Shown piece by piece: positions 46,571-56,621 of a DNA stretch of 64,000 nucleotides; the first letter of the stretch is position 1; every line of letters starts with the position of its first letter. Location: contig OX485803.1 in the NCBI GenBank assembly GCA_950295325.1, positions 10,044,001 through 10,108,000 on the forward strand, read 5' to 3'. Source of the stretch: Polytrichum commune. Taxonomy: Eukaryota; Streptophyta; Polytrichopsida; Polytrichales; Polytrichaceae. The notes under the pieces are model-generated. The model was not told the DNA's origin, made no database searches, and saw only the letters and a program-made list of their open reading frames with translations. A program made the position numbers and the translations under genes.

Positions 46571-47439
46571 TTCATTTCTCTTCTCCCAGCAAAACAGGCA
46601 ACCGGCATTTCACCTGTCGTGCTTCCAAGTGAGCATCTGTTAATTTACCAATGAGTCAGGAATATAGACAAACCTTATTCACCCATTACACCTCATTCAT
46701 TCATTCCTCCCCTAGTGCAGACCGAGATAATAATGTAACCTTTCCGGCATCAATCAATGCAAGCTGGAAGAAAGAGAAACGGAGTATATATATATATATA
46801 TATGTTTGACAAATTTTATCTGACATTCAACTACAAATCCAAAAGGTCACGTGACAATTTTGAAGTAAAAAATGAATGTTAATTGACATCTACGGTTTTT
46901 TTCTCTCTTAAATGCCACCTCAATGTCACATATCTAGTAGTACGTGCCATTTCGATTTCTAATGTGTCGATTGATGTGGGGTCTTTTTTCTTCACAAGTC
47001 ACACTACATCTCAAATTCTAGTTTGTGGGTGTCAATTGACGTGTATTGTTGTGTGTGTGTGTGTGTGTGTGTGTGCAAGTTTTTGGGTATCACGTGTCAA
47101 AACTTGTAAAAAATTGTTAGGAATACACATTGATGTTGCATAAGAGTTATCGCAAAGAAATTTTGGAGATAGGCTTACGTTAGGAGTCAAAGGAGCATTT
47201 TGTTTTGGGTAGGTAGGTAGGTAACCTATCTTTTAGTTAGTAGGCTTGATTCCTCTGCCGTAGGCAAAGAGGGCTTGCCCATTAACCCTTACAGGATGTG
47301 AGGTCTCAATAGACGGCCAATATATACACAATATTTACGGGCTTCACCAAGTTCATTAATCATGTTTTATATCTTTTGTGTTTTAAATATTATTATATAC
47401 ATTTGCCTTATATCAAGGAGAAAATTAACCACTCTCCTC
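46571..47439. other. No gene; (TA)n at ~46785-46802 and (GT)n at 47050-47075
   Basis: Two simple repeats in otherwise unremarkable sequence. Confidence 0.5.
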
Positions 47440-47690
47440 GTACTTTTTTGAGCTCTTATGAATATCTCATTCGTTATCAAAGTGAGAATTCTTGTACTCA
47501 TTAAATGGTCATGTAGGTCCCTGGCAATTATGATGACTATTGAGTCTACAATGGGTAGCATATCTTGCAACACGTAGTCCATTCCTTTCTAAACACATGT
47601 CTTTTTGGCGTCCATTCTTGGATTCACACCTAACCACACACCACTCAAATATAGGTTTCCAATTAAGATAAGCAACTACATTATGCACCA
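47440..47690 (-). pseudogene. Decayed copy of the FEWH module, copy c
   Basis: The minus strand reads NWKPIFEWCVVRCESKNGRQ and then KDMCLERNGL. After a frame change it continues QDMLPIVDSIVIIIARDLHD then HLMSTRILTLITNEI, in the same order as copy b at 10135-10400. The frameshift is required to keep the match, so the copy is broken. Confidence 0.5.
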
Positions 47691-48039
47691 TATCCTTTAG
47701 GTTTGGTGGTTTGGTGGCTTCACTTCACTCACTAATAAGATAAATGGGCCTAATTTGGTTATCCGTCTTAAATGGACATATGTATTTGAGTGGTGTGTGG
47801 CCTGTGGGCAGGTGTGGATCTATGAAGAGACACCAAAAACTCACATGTTTAAAAGAAATTGGACCACGTGCTCAAAATCTATTAACCACTTAGGTGCAAA
47901 AGTCAACTTAATTGAAAAGCATATATAATCACTTAACAAGAGAGGGAAGAAAAATTCTTCACTATGATTAATGAATAAGATTTTAATACAAACTCCAAAA
48001 ACAATTAAAATATTGGCGCTCATGGCTGTGTTCAAGGAG

Positions 48040-48066
48040 GGAGAGAGAGAGAGAGAGAGAGAGAGA
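48040..48066 (+). repeat. (GA)n microsatellite
   Basis: About thirteen GA units at the edge of dispersed repeat family E copy 3. Confidence 0.95.
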
Positions 48067-48074
48067 TGTATGTG

Positions 48075-48490
48075 GAGATTTTGGGGCAGAATTGGTCGAG
48101 ATCCTAGTGTTTCCAAGTTTAGTCGATTACATGTTGACACAACATTATTCAACTGTTATCAACCGTTCCATTCGGATAATAACAGTGACATTGCTTTACC
48201 TAAGTTTATCAGGTTGAATCTCCAAGTGCAGCGCTCTGTTGAGAGAATAAATAAAATATACTCCGAACAAAATATGGCTTATTCCTGACCCCTCCCAAGT
48301 ACAAATTTAGTTGAATGATAGATGTTATAAACATCTTTTGGCTGATTGATTTTATTGTTATTATAGTGGGATTATATTCTATAAACTCCTCTAAAATGAT
48401 GGGTAGTTTTCCTGGAGTCTTGCAACTCAACCGGGTACTGTCAAACTCAACCAGTTTATCTATAACTAACACCCAGTTCTCTCTGTGAGG
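48075..48490 (+). repeat. Dispersed repeat family E, copy 3 (interrupted)
   Basis: The 5' part (TTTTGGGGCAGAATTGGTCG, AGATCC..AGTGTTTCCAAGT) is separated by ~200 bp of unrelated AT-rich sequence from the 3' part (CTCCTCTAAAATGATGGGTA, CTCAACCGGGT, CTCAACCAGTTTAT, ACCCAGTTCTC). Confidence 0.6.
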
Positions 48491-48930
48491 GAACTGAGAG
48501 ATAAATAAAAATCAAAATAAATCAAAAAACCATCAAATGTTGGGGAGTGATGAGCATTGGATGATGACGTCTTGCTTAATGCTGCCTGCCTGCCTAGATG
48601 TGTAAGAAATTTGGGAGCCAGATTAATTTGGTGCCGTTTCGACTGTTGTGGTACTTTAATTGCAGGGAGTAATTAGTCGAGTACATTACATTACATTCGG
48701 ATCGGATCGGAGTGCAGTGTGAACGAACATGCGTGCGGGCTCATTCGAACCCACCCACCCACCTTATTACTTAATCTTTCTTAGCTAGCTAGCTAGGCTG
48801 AGTGTAAGAGTCTAAACCCAGTAGAACAGTATAGTACTTTGCCTAGCTTAGCTATTTCCACAAGGTTTTCCCCAAGATTTGGGGCCCAACAAAATCTCCC
48901 AACTCCATTGTGACTAGGAAGCAGATCTAA

Positions 48931-48962
48931 GAGCATCCGCACCCATGCTCACTATACCCGGC
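48931..48962 (+). repeat. Left terminal inverted repeat of the Harbinger element
   Basis: It pairs with 53727-53758 at 31 of 32 positions; the mismatch is at position 21 of the repeat. Confidence 0.95.
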
Positions 48963-49013
48963 TCTTCAAAGGGCCAGTAGAGGGCTCCACAAGGCTCTAG
49001 GGCCTCGCCAAAT

Positions 49014-49412
49014 ATGGCGACCCCCACCCTTCCTCCAGACCTCTCCAGAGGCCCTCGCGCTGCTTCCCGGCGCTCCCTCCCTCTCGCTGCCTCCCGCCGC
49101 TGGTCCGTCACTCCCCCGCCTGCCTGCCTGCCTCCCGCGCTGCCTGCCTCCCGGCGCTGCTCCGTCACTCCCCCGCTTGCCTGCCTGCCTCCCGGCGCGG
49201 CTTTGTCACTCCTCCCGCAGATAAAACAAATAAAGGTTGGACGAGCCACATCAGAGGCTGCGAGCAAACATAGATTTTTCGACTGTCACAGACCACCACA
49301 GACTGCCTGCAAACAGAGCTGCGAGGCTTGTTTTCTGCTCTTGAAGGAGGTTTAGGGTTGTTTGAGTTAATAGAGTTCCTCGGTTTGACATGTGTATTTT
49401 GTAGTTAATCTT
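49014..49412 (+). promoter_or_regulatory. GC-rich 5' region and probable leader/intron of the transposase gene
   Basis: GCCTGCCTGCCTCCCG-type units repeat at 49120-49200, giving a Pro/Ala/Ser-rich frame (49014-49355) that is better read as leader sequence. Just before the transposase start, GTGTATTTTGTAG|TTAATC looks like a 3' splice site, and a short ATG frame (49390) ends at that TAG. A 5' intron is therefore likely; its donor was not fixed. Confidence 0.4.
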
Positions 49413-50708
49413 ATGGATCAATGGCGGGAACGCCTTCTTGCGACTCGGGAGCTTATTTTGGAGGACGATGAGGAAGATGATTTCAATGTTAATTGGATTA
49501 TTGGATTAGGGTTGAGTGCACCGCGTGGTCACATGCCAAGCATTGTCCATGGATCACGTCCAGGGAAATCGCCCAACATTGACAGGCATAGACACGAGAT
49601 GCATGCCCGCATGATGTCTGATTATTTTGCAGATGAACCTACGTATGGCCCAAATTTTTTCCGCCGTCGATACCGTATGCGGAGGTCATTATTTTTGACC
49701 ATATTGGATAGGGTTTGTGCTAGAGACGATTACTTTGTTCAGAAACAAGATGCATGTGGTTTTTTGGGGTTGTCCCCGCATCAGAAGATCACCTCCGCTT
49801 TGAGGATGTTGTGTTACGGTTTGTGTGCCGATGCTACAGACGAATATTGCAGGACTAGTGAAACCACCGCGATGACATCTATGAAGCGAATTTGCATTGC
49901 AATTAGGTGTGAGTTTGAGGCATACCATATGAGACAACCTACTCGTGCCGATTTTGAAAAACAGTTGGCAATTAATGCTGATCGTGGATTTCCAGGCATG
50001 TTTGCCTCACTTGATTGTATGCATTACGAGTGGAAGAATTGCCCGGTTGCTTGGCAAGGGGACTTCGGTGACAAAGATGGGAAGAAGTCGATCATATTGG
50101 AGGCCGTGGCGGATGGTGGTTTGCACATATGGCATGCGTTCTTTGGGTTACCCGGTTCCAACAACGACTTGAACGTGTTGGATCGTTCACCGCTCATCCA
50201 CAACATGTTGACTAGCGAAGCTCGTGACATGCAATTCGAGGTTAACGGGTGTCAGTATGATCGATATTATCTTCTCACGGATGGTATATATCCCGAGTGG
50301 TCTTGCTTCGTGCAAAGCATCCATCAACCACAAGATGAGAAACGCAGCTATTTTGCGGAAAGACAAGAGGCCGTGCGCAAGGATGTTGAGAGATGTTTCG
50401 GGGTGTTGCAGGCCCGTTTTGCGATAATTCGCAACCCTTGCCGGCATTGGAGCATGGAAGTGATATCGAACATCATGTTCACGTGTTGTATCTTGCACAA
50501 TATGATAATTGATGACGAAGAAGGTGTTGAAGGACTAGATGATATTATTGGTGAGTTGCATGAGGGAAATGTCCCAATGCAAAGAGGTTTGTCCTTTGAT
50601 GAGTATATGGCAAGTACCGTGGACATTACCAATGCGGACACTCATTTTGGTCTCCGTGGTGATCTCATTGAGCACTTGTGGATGTTGAAAGGCACCAATT
50701 TGGCCTAA
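49413..50708 (+). CDS. PIF/Harbinger DDE transposase (431 aa)
   Basis: It cuts the element out and reinserts it at TWA targets. It belongs to the plant transposon protein / DDE_Tnp_4 group. An acidic N-terminus precedes the RRRYRMRRSLFLTIL segment (about 84-98), which is conserved before the catalytic core. The likely catalytic residues are D201 in MFASLDCMHYEWKNCP, D252 in LPGSNNDLNVLDRSPL and E326 in VRKDVERCFGVLQARF. YYLLTDGIYPEW (285-296) and CCILHNMIIDDE (358-369) are also typical. The whole core is present without stop or frameshift, and the length is normal for the family. The start is the ATG at 49413; upstream in-frame codons lack an ATG and look like the end of an intron. Its partner is the Myb-like gene on the other strand. 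Confidence 0.95.
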   Translation: MDQWRERLLATRELILEDDEEDDFNVNWIIGLGLSAPRGHMPSIVHGSRPGKSPNIDRHRHEMHARMMSDYFADEPTYGPNFFRRRYRMRRSLFLTILDRVCARDDYFVQKQDACGFLGLSPHQKITSALRMLCYGLCADATDEYCRTSETTAMTSMKRICIAIRCEFEAYHMRQPTRADFEKQLAINADRGFPGMFASLDCMHYEWKNCPVAWQGDFGDKDGKKSIILEAVADGGLHIWHAFFGLPGSNNDLNVLDRSPLIHNMLTSEARDMQFEVNGCQYDRYYLLTDGIYPEWSCFVQSIHQPQDEKRSYFAERQEAVRKDVERCFGVLQARFAIIRNPCRHWSMEVISNIMFTCCILHNMIIDDEEGVEGLDDIIGELHEGNVPMQRGLSFDEYMASTVDITNADTHFGLRGDLIEHLWMLKGTNLA

Positions 50709-50831
50709 TATATAAAGGGGTGACTAGTATCCATAAGTTTGGCCATATCAATTGCAATACATGTGAGTTTCGGAGAAAGAATGTATGCTGAAATTTTTAA
50801 ATAATATGCAAATGTGTGACTAATATCACAT

Positions 50832-51077
50832 TTATTGGAAAAAACTATGTCCAGTCAATGCTAAACCAAGTCCAATGTCATCCTCGGCGCACATGTTTTG
50901 TGAATTGTCATGATCTACCATGACATCCCATGTGGTGGGCATCCCCGGTCCAACATGCTCAATGTCATCCCACTGACCACTATCACCATGGCTATCTACA
51001 TATCTACCGGGTGCAATCCCGCCATCTTCTCGGAATCGCCGACTACAAGGATCATGCTCTTCATTCGCATGTTGTGC
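50832..51077 (-). CDS. Possible last exon of the Myb-like gene (inferred by splicing)
   Basis: An open minus-strand frame, AQHANEEHDPCSRRFREDGG..., runs to a stop at 50832. It is preceded exactly at a codon boundary by a good 3' splice site (TTTTTGATTGCAG|GCA). In the Myb-like gene a phase-0 donor candidate, TCTGAG|GTGGAT, lies at 52087/52086. Joining the two would replace the last 25 residues with about 81 acidic ones. This is an inference; the unspliced stop at 52012 is equally legal. Confidence 0.35.
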   Translation of the reverse strand, partial: AQHANEEHDPCSRRFREDGGIAPGRYVDSHGDSGQWDDIEHVGPGMPTTWDVMVDHDNSQNMCAEDDIGLGLALTGHSFFQ

Positions 51078-51469
51078 CTGCAATCAAAAACAACAAAACA
51101 GGGCTTAGGCACATTCAAGGCTTAGACACACTCAAGCTCATACACATTCAAGCACGGGCGTAATGCCACATTCGACCACAAATTGTCCATAATTGAAACA
51201 TCCACACAGAATGCATGCAGAACAGAATCATCCACACACACAAACATGCCAATGCTCGGACTCAGCCTGCCCTGCAAATCACAGTCGGCAGCAATGCTGC
51301 ATTCCATCAACCAAACTCGTTGACTGTAGACCACACAGACTGTCTGCAGAACAAAAAATTACAAAAAAACCTACATTCACACTCAGCCCTCACAGATTGC
51401 CTGCAGATAACCGAGAACTAAATAACCCCCTAAACCCCTAAACCCAAAACCTACATTCACACTCAGCCT

Positions 51470-51820
51470 TCACAGACTGCTCTCTTTTGTGCCTGCAATT
51501 AAACCAGAGCCTGTACTGCCACATACAGGGCCTGCAGAATTTAAAATTTAAAAAAAAAAAAAAAAAAACCTACACTAACACTTATAGACCTTCCCCCTGT
51601 CAAAAAGAAGCATTCAGACTGCTCTCTTTTGTGCCTGCAATCAAATCAGAGCCTAAAAATCCACATACAGGGCCTGCAGAAAAAAAAAACAAAAAAAACC
51701 TTCCCTAAACCCTTACAGACCCTCCCCCTGTCAAAAAGAAGCATTCAGACTAATCTCTTTTGTGCCTGCAATCAAATCAGAGCCTAAAAATCCACATACA
51801 GGGCCTGCAGGAAAAAAAAA
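51470..51820 (-). repeat. Internal ~131 bp tandem repeat between the two Harbinger genes
   Basis: CTCTTTTGTGCCTGCAATYA then AA(C/T)CAGAGCCT..CCACATACAGGGCCTG occurs near 51483, 51623 and 51754; the last two are 131 bp apart and nearly identical. On the minus strand each carries TTGATTGCAG|GCACA, the same acceptor-like string as the candidate splice site at 51078. A-runs of 8-18 separate the units. Confidence 0.85.
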
Positions 51821-52011
51821 AAAAACCTACATTATCCCTCATAGACTGCCTGCAGATAACCGAGAACTAAATAACTCACACAGACTGCCTGCAGGAAATT
51901 TTAAAAAAAAAACAGTCACATTCAAAGTCGGCCACAGTCTGCCCTAGAAGAGAATTAGAATTCGGACAGGGTCACAGTCGGCTCACAGAAAGTGAATCCA
52001 GCATTCACATT

Positions 52012-53514
52012 TCAAATTTTATCAAGCAGGATCACAGGCTCACAGTCAAGCAAAGTGGCTGGTTTAGTACGAGAAATTGAATCCACCTCAGAATCGAGAT
52101 CGTCTTCCTCGTCGGATTCTTGCAAATCCCCAATTTCTCTATGACCCGGATGCTCGTAATTTGATCTCATAGAGTCGAATTCCACTCGTGCATCCCGCAA
52201 TTGCCTGAGTGTTTCCTCATCTTCTTGAGATCTCTTATCCGCTTCTTCTCGTTCGCGTGCCGCCTCGGACATTTCAAAAACCTCTCGCTCTTGTTGTTCA
52301 CGCAACTCAAATGCCGCGGATTCCGCCCTTCGACGTCGTAATTTGAGCAGCTCCTCCTCACGAAGCAAACGAATAAATTCTTGAGCCTCCGGCGTGGTAA
52401 CTTGGTTCATCGGTGCGGTGAAAAGGAGTAGCATGTTGTGGTACTCCAAACTTGCCGCCTTGCGAAGTGTTGCTTCCGCCATCTTCTCGGCGGCCTTGGC
52501 TTGAGTCAAAGCCGCTCTCTCGTGCACCTTGTCAGCACGTTGGGCATCTTTTGCTGCTTTTGTGCCTCCGGGCCTCTCTCTGAATGTCATGCTTGTAGTT
52601 GCCTCACCTGTAGTATCCACAGCACTCACACCATTTTGGGTGTCCATTTGGGAACCCGATTGCGACTCGTGGTCAGAAGAACCAGACACCCTCCTAGAGG
52701 GAGTTGTTTGACGCGATGGACTAACACCGTCAGCCCAACGCGGAAAATCTTTCACCAATTCCCAACAGTGTTCAAACATGAACTCAGTGTTCTTAGCAGT
52801 TTTAGTACGATACAAATCTTTAGCCATGCGAATAATGTCAGATTCTTTACTACCACTTTTGTTTAATCTTTTGATTTGATTATAGGCTCCGATGAATTTT
52901 CCCACATCGTGTTTAATCATGCCCCATTTTGATTCCAATGATCGCGCGCCCCTATGTCCACCTGGTCTACATTGATCATAATGCAAATAAATTCGTTCCC
53001 AGAAAGCATTACCCTTTTGTTGATTCCCGCAAATTGGGTCCTGAGAGATTGCGAGAACACTCCTAGTCAACTGGCGCTCTTCCTCAGGAACAAAATTCTT
53101 ACCTTTCGCAGGCCGCACAGACCCTCCCCCACGACCCCTACCTCGGCTTCGACCAAAATCAACAGAGGGTTGAGTATGCAGGGAGAATGCTGGGTCACTC
53201 ACCTGGGCTTGATGGCCTGCTCCAGTAGTCACATCCGGCACCGAGGCCGTCGGTGCTTCGTGTTCGCCGAAACCAGTTGAATGCTGCAAGTGAATCCCCG
53301 CATGCTGGCTGCGATCGAGCCCAGTTCGCCGAGATTGCAAACCATTCGCTTCACCCACTCGCGGCGACGGCCTCCCCCGCATCAAACCCTCAAATTCGAC
53401 GTCGTCGAATCCCCGCTCACCAACCCCGAAATCAGTTGCCGCAGGCGCTCCTCGCTGCAAGCCACCGCGTCCACGGCCTCGAAGCACCGAGTGCCCACGG
53501 CCACGTCCTGCCAT
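52012..53514 (-). CDS. Harbinger Myb/SANT-like protein (ORF1, 500 aa)
   Basis: In PIF/Harbinger elements this second protein binds the element ends and helps bring the transposase into the nucleus. The N-terminus is Gly/Arg-rich (RGRGHSVLRGRGRGG, residues 4-18) with a second RGRGRGGG block near 124-131. The Myb/SANT-like trihelix region is about 141-262: FVPEEERQLTRSVLAISQDP, GNAFWERIYLHYDQ, RSLESKWGMIKHDVGKFIGA, FMFEHCWELVKDFPRW. A charged helical region with coiled-coil character follows (about 319-440), then an acidic end (ESDEEDDLDSE). Starting at 53514 gives a good context (G at -3 and +4); the upstream extension has no ATG. The frame is intact. Convergent with the transposase. An alternative spliced C-terminus is possible (see 50832-51077). 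Confidence 0.9.
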   Translation of the reverse strand: MAGRGRGHSVLRGRGRGGLQRGAPAATDFGVGERGFDDVEFEGLMRGRPSPRVGEANGLQSRRTGLDRSQHAGIHLQHSTGFGEHEAPTASVPDVTTGAGHQAQVSDPAFSLHTQPSVDFGRSRGRGRGGGSVRPAKGKNFVPEEERQLTRSVLAISQDPICGNQQKGNAFWERIYLHYDQCRPGGHRGARSLESKWGMIKHDVGKFIGAYNQIKRLNKSGSKESDIIRMAKDLYRTKTAKNTEFMFEHCWELVKDFPRWADGVSPSRQTTPSRRVSGSSDHESQSGSQMDTQNGVSAVDTTGEATTSMTFRERPGGTKAAKDAQRADKVHERAALTQAKAAEKMAEATLRKAASLEYHNMLLLFTAPMNQVTTPEAQEFIRLLREEELLKLRRRRAESAAFELREQQEREVFEMSEAAREREEADKRSQEDEETLRQLRDARVEFDSMRSNYEHPGHREIGDLQESDEEDDLDSEVDSISRTKPATLLDCEPVILLDKI

Positions 53515-53726
53515 CCCGCCAAAAATTCTCCGAACAGCGGTGCACACAAAAAATTAGAACAAAATCTTCCCTAAATCACCCGGCTTTTGGGCGCGCGCAG
53601 AGAACTCGAAGACTCTGGAAAATGGCGCGACAGGGGAAGTTTTTCACGAGCCCGCTCTTGAAAGAGCCGTTGCCCGGGTTGCGGTGGGGTGGTCATTCCT
53701 ACCCGGGCCCGCCAAAAGCCATTGAG

Positions 53727-53758
53727 GCCGGGTATAGCGAGCATGGGTGCGGATGCTC
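53727..53758 (-). repeat. Right terminal inverted repeat of the Harbinger element
   Basis: The inverted copy of 48931-48962; it ends GCGGATGCTC and is followed by the TAA duplication. Confidence 0.95.
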
Positions 53759-53784
53759 TAAGTAGCTAGCTAGGCCACACTTAA

Positions 53785-54179
53785 GAGCATCCTCAGTCGG
53801 TCTAGGTAAAGCTCACTGCAAACCAAGACCTATCTTGCTTAAAATTGCTCAAAATTTAGAGGGAGTGCACCAAATCTTGCTTAAAAATGGACAGATCCTC
53901 CCACACTCCCTCTAAATGTCAAAAATTTGGAGGGAGTGTGGGAGGATCTTTCCATTTTAAAGCAAGATTTGGTGCACTCCCTCTAAATTTTGAAAATGTG
54001 GTGTTTTCAATGAGGGATTTCACCTACGTCAAATTTTTACAATTCTTTTTTCTTGAGAAATATCTCACGTTTATTTAGGTGTGCTTCTAATGATGGTAAT
54101 TTCAGTTTCTAATTTTAGGTCAGTCAAAAGATAGGTTTTGGTTTGCAGTGAGCTTTACCTAGACCGACTGAGGATGCTC
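53785..54179. mobile_element. Harbinger-type foldback MITE next to the autonomous element
   Basis: The ends GAGCATCCTCAGTCGGTCTA continue as inverted repeats of about 50 bp with one mismatch (through GGTAAAGCTCACTGCAAACC). TAA flanks both sides (53782-53784 and 54180-54182). A second, inner inverted pair (AGAGGGAGTGCACCAAATCT, CTTCCCACACTCCCTCTAAA-type tracts) makes about two thirds of the 395 bp self-complementary. It shares the first eight bases, GAGCATCC, and the TAA preference with the Harbinger element 26 bp to its left. Confidence 0.93.
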
Positions 54180-54182
54180 TAA

Positions 54183-55475
54183 CTCATCATACGCGTCAAG
54201 GGAACCCTAGCTAAGTTACCGGCCTTCCCAACCATGTTGTCAGATTTCAGGGGAAGGGTATGAAATTGTTGATTATTGTTGTAGAGTCCATTGGTTATTG
54301 ATTATAGCCAAATTAATCCCCAAATCAAGGTTAGAAACTCCGCAATTAGTCTAGTGATTTTTAATCGGGATGAGTAAGTATCAACTTATAGGGGGTATGT
54401 TTTTACTATTGCCTCTTTTGGTAGGTGTTATAAAACCACATCCCCAATTTATGCTTCGCAACACTCATTTAGGTCTAATCTAGATTCGTTTATTATCTTC
54501 CTTTCGTCTTGAACGTTTTCTTCATAATGATTTTGAAGATGGTACATTCGAATTGTATTGTTCAGGATGAAAGGAAAACACAATGTTTAGCAATGGGGAG
54601 GGTGAAAATGCAAAATCCTACCTTGAGCCCAAAAATCAGTATTTTAAACCAAACTAACACCTAAATTGGGGTCAAAGACCCCATATCGGTCTAGCAAGTA
54701 TAAATGGGATGAACAAGCAACAAACATGTATCTAGGGAACATGTTTTTTTTTTTTATCGCATTTCTTGTAGGTTTGTTGCTTATTCATCCCAATTCAAAC
54801 TCACTACTAGACTTATTTGTGTCTTTGATTTGATTCGAGGGTTATTTTGTTTCCTTGAAATATAAATCTCTAGGCTCTACAACCATATTAATCAATAGTC
54901 TCAGTGGCTCGCTCTCCCCCTAGTAGGTGTTTTGAAGATTTGCACCTCGACAATTGAAAGACTCAATCCAAATTGTCTTGACTCCCCACTATCCAAGGGG
55001 TATTAATTAAATCACCCGACATGTCTCATATCGCATCCTTCAATATATACCCATATTAGTTATCACTTGATCCAAGATATATTTTTGAACATCTACCATT
55101 GCAAAATACTTGTGTTGCCTCCTCTTCACAAACTAATTATGGTCTACCCTCCATATTATACGACACATTTCCTGTCAACCAGATTCTCTAGTGTTAATTT
55201 ACATGCATAGTGTGACCACAATGCTCGTAACAACATTTTTCAGACTTGATTGATGTACAGAAGTGATGGACCCACATGTATTTCAAGATTCATGTGTGGT
55301 TCGTACTTTGGAACATGGAGGGGAACCTTGGAGAACGTTGTGAGCATATTTTTTCAATAAAAATGTTCTTTCAAACTTATATATCTTCACTATGTATATA
55401 AAATGAATTTCTACATCAAAATAGACCATTATGTCGAAAAACATTGATAGTGCAACATTTGAGGCCAAAATGTCA
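54183..55475. other. No gene; eroded relatives of MITE family C
   Basis: Blocks such as TTGTTGCTTATTCATCCCAA and GGTCAAAGACC (54300-54860) resemble inner parts of family C. Nothing coding was seen. Confidence 0.4.
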
Positions 55476-55976
55476 AGGGCACTTTACACACGAGACTGAG
55501 AGCCCGTGACCATTACTCTTCAAGCACTCTCATTGGTGTAAAAGGCAGAGCCGGTCCAAGTTCGCTTCACACTATGCCTGAGGGGCCAACAGAGTATGTG
55601 AATGCAAGATGGATGTAAAGTCTACATGGATTCATACATGGCATCATACAAATCATGTTTCATGGTCCCTTGGATTACTTTCAAAAAACCACCTCTTGGA
55701 GATGGGCCTAACACAAAACTAAGATACCATGGCACTCTAAACACTAACAACCGTTGATTTATTCAATTCTATCATGTATGAGAACCCACATGAACAGAAA
55801 TTCATTAAAATAACATTTGGTTGAGGGCCCGGTGACATATGACTTCACACTACACTTGAGGGTCCGTGACCACGCTACATGATTTTGGAGGTGTCTTGGG
55901 GTGGCCTTTGGACACACTTTTTTGAGCTCTCACCATTTCATGGTCACGCCTCTTGGCTCGTGTGTGAAGTGACCCT
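55476..55976. mobile_element. TIR element family G, copy 3 (inverted)
   Basis: The ends AGGGCACTTTACACACGAG and GGCTCGTGTGTGAAGTGACC then CT delimit 501 bp. Reverse-complemented it follows the copy at 11654 throughout (GTCACGGGCC.., CATGGTCACG.., CTTGGCTCGTG). Confidence 0.78.
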
Positions 55977-56389
55977 CATATTATTACCGAGAATATCGCT
56001 TGAACAAACTTGTCTTAATAAAGGTGTAGAGATTAGAATCTTAAAAAAATTGATTGCTTACATGCACTGGTACAGCATGGCATGAAGAAGAAGCTCAGAA
56101 TTTGCTGATCAAGTTAAGTTGCGGTATTGGTGGCGCATTACTTCAATCCCTCAATCTCTGCCTTGTATTGAGGTCAAATGTGAAGGAAAACTGGGCAGAT
56201 CAGAATATTGTTACGCTGTCACGACTATTAATTATAGGTCTCATAATTAAACACGGAGTTGGATTCAAAGCCAGTTTTGGGTCGTAATTAACTTATTATC
56301 TTCCTCATCAATTTGTCGGTATTTCATGTTGTGACACAATGGAGCAAGAACGCATGAAACTCACTCATGTCAGGAGGGAACTTCCTGGG
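55977..56389. other. No gene seen
   Basis: Short frames only; no recognisable repeat. Confidence 0.4.
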
Positions 56390-56621
56390 CAGATTTTGGG
56401 CACAAATTGGTCAAGATCCAAGTGTTTTCCAAGTCCAACCAGCTATATGTTGATATCTCTTTTGGTTTTCATTTATCAATTTTAAGGTATATTCTACATA
56501 TTCCTCTAAAAAGATAAGCAATTTGCATAAAGCCTTAACTTTCACTTGAAACAAGTCATTCCTCAAACTGAACTAGCCCATGATCTATCTGTAACTAGCA
56601 CCCGAATCTCCCCGTTCATAG
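56390..56621 (+). repeat. Dispersed repeat family E, copy 4
   Basis: It shows GGCAGATTTTGGGCACAAAT, TGGTCAAGATCC, CCAAGTCCAACC, TTCCTCTAAAAAGATAA, CTGTAACTAGCACCCGAATC and TCCCCGTTCATAG. Its 3' end is the target of the foldback element that follows. Confidence 0.65.

Larger units (their letters stand above)
48931..53758. mobile_element. Complete PIF/Harbinger DNA transposon (4828 bp)
   Basis: The 32 bp terminal inverted repeats start GAGCATCCGCACCCATGCTC and continue with one mismatch (A/G) to CTATACCCGGC (48931-48962 and 53727-53758). The 3 bp target duplication TAA is intact (48928-48930 and 53759-53761), as expected for PIF/Harbinger. Further in, GGCTCTT..CAAAG and its inverted counterpart extend a looser subterminal symmetry. 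Inside are the two proteins an autonomous member needs, a DDE transposase (+) and a Myb/SANT-like protein (-), placed tail to tail. Both frames are uninterrupted. Near-identical ends and open frames argue for a recent insertion. Confidence 0.95.

Noticed and set aside
49014-49355. 113-codon Pro/Ala/Ser-rich ORF upstream of the transposase
   Set aside because: It is made from GCCTGCCTCCCG-type repeats at the element's end; better explained as leader sequence. A real short peptide cannot be fully excluded.
52438-53765. Plus-strand ORFs opposite the Myb-like gene (up to 170 codons)
   Set aside because: Antisense shadows; the minus frame has the conserved Myb/SANT-like and coiled-coil sequence.
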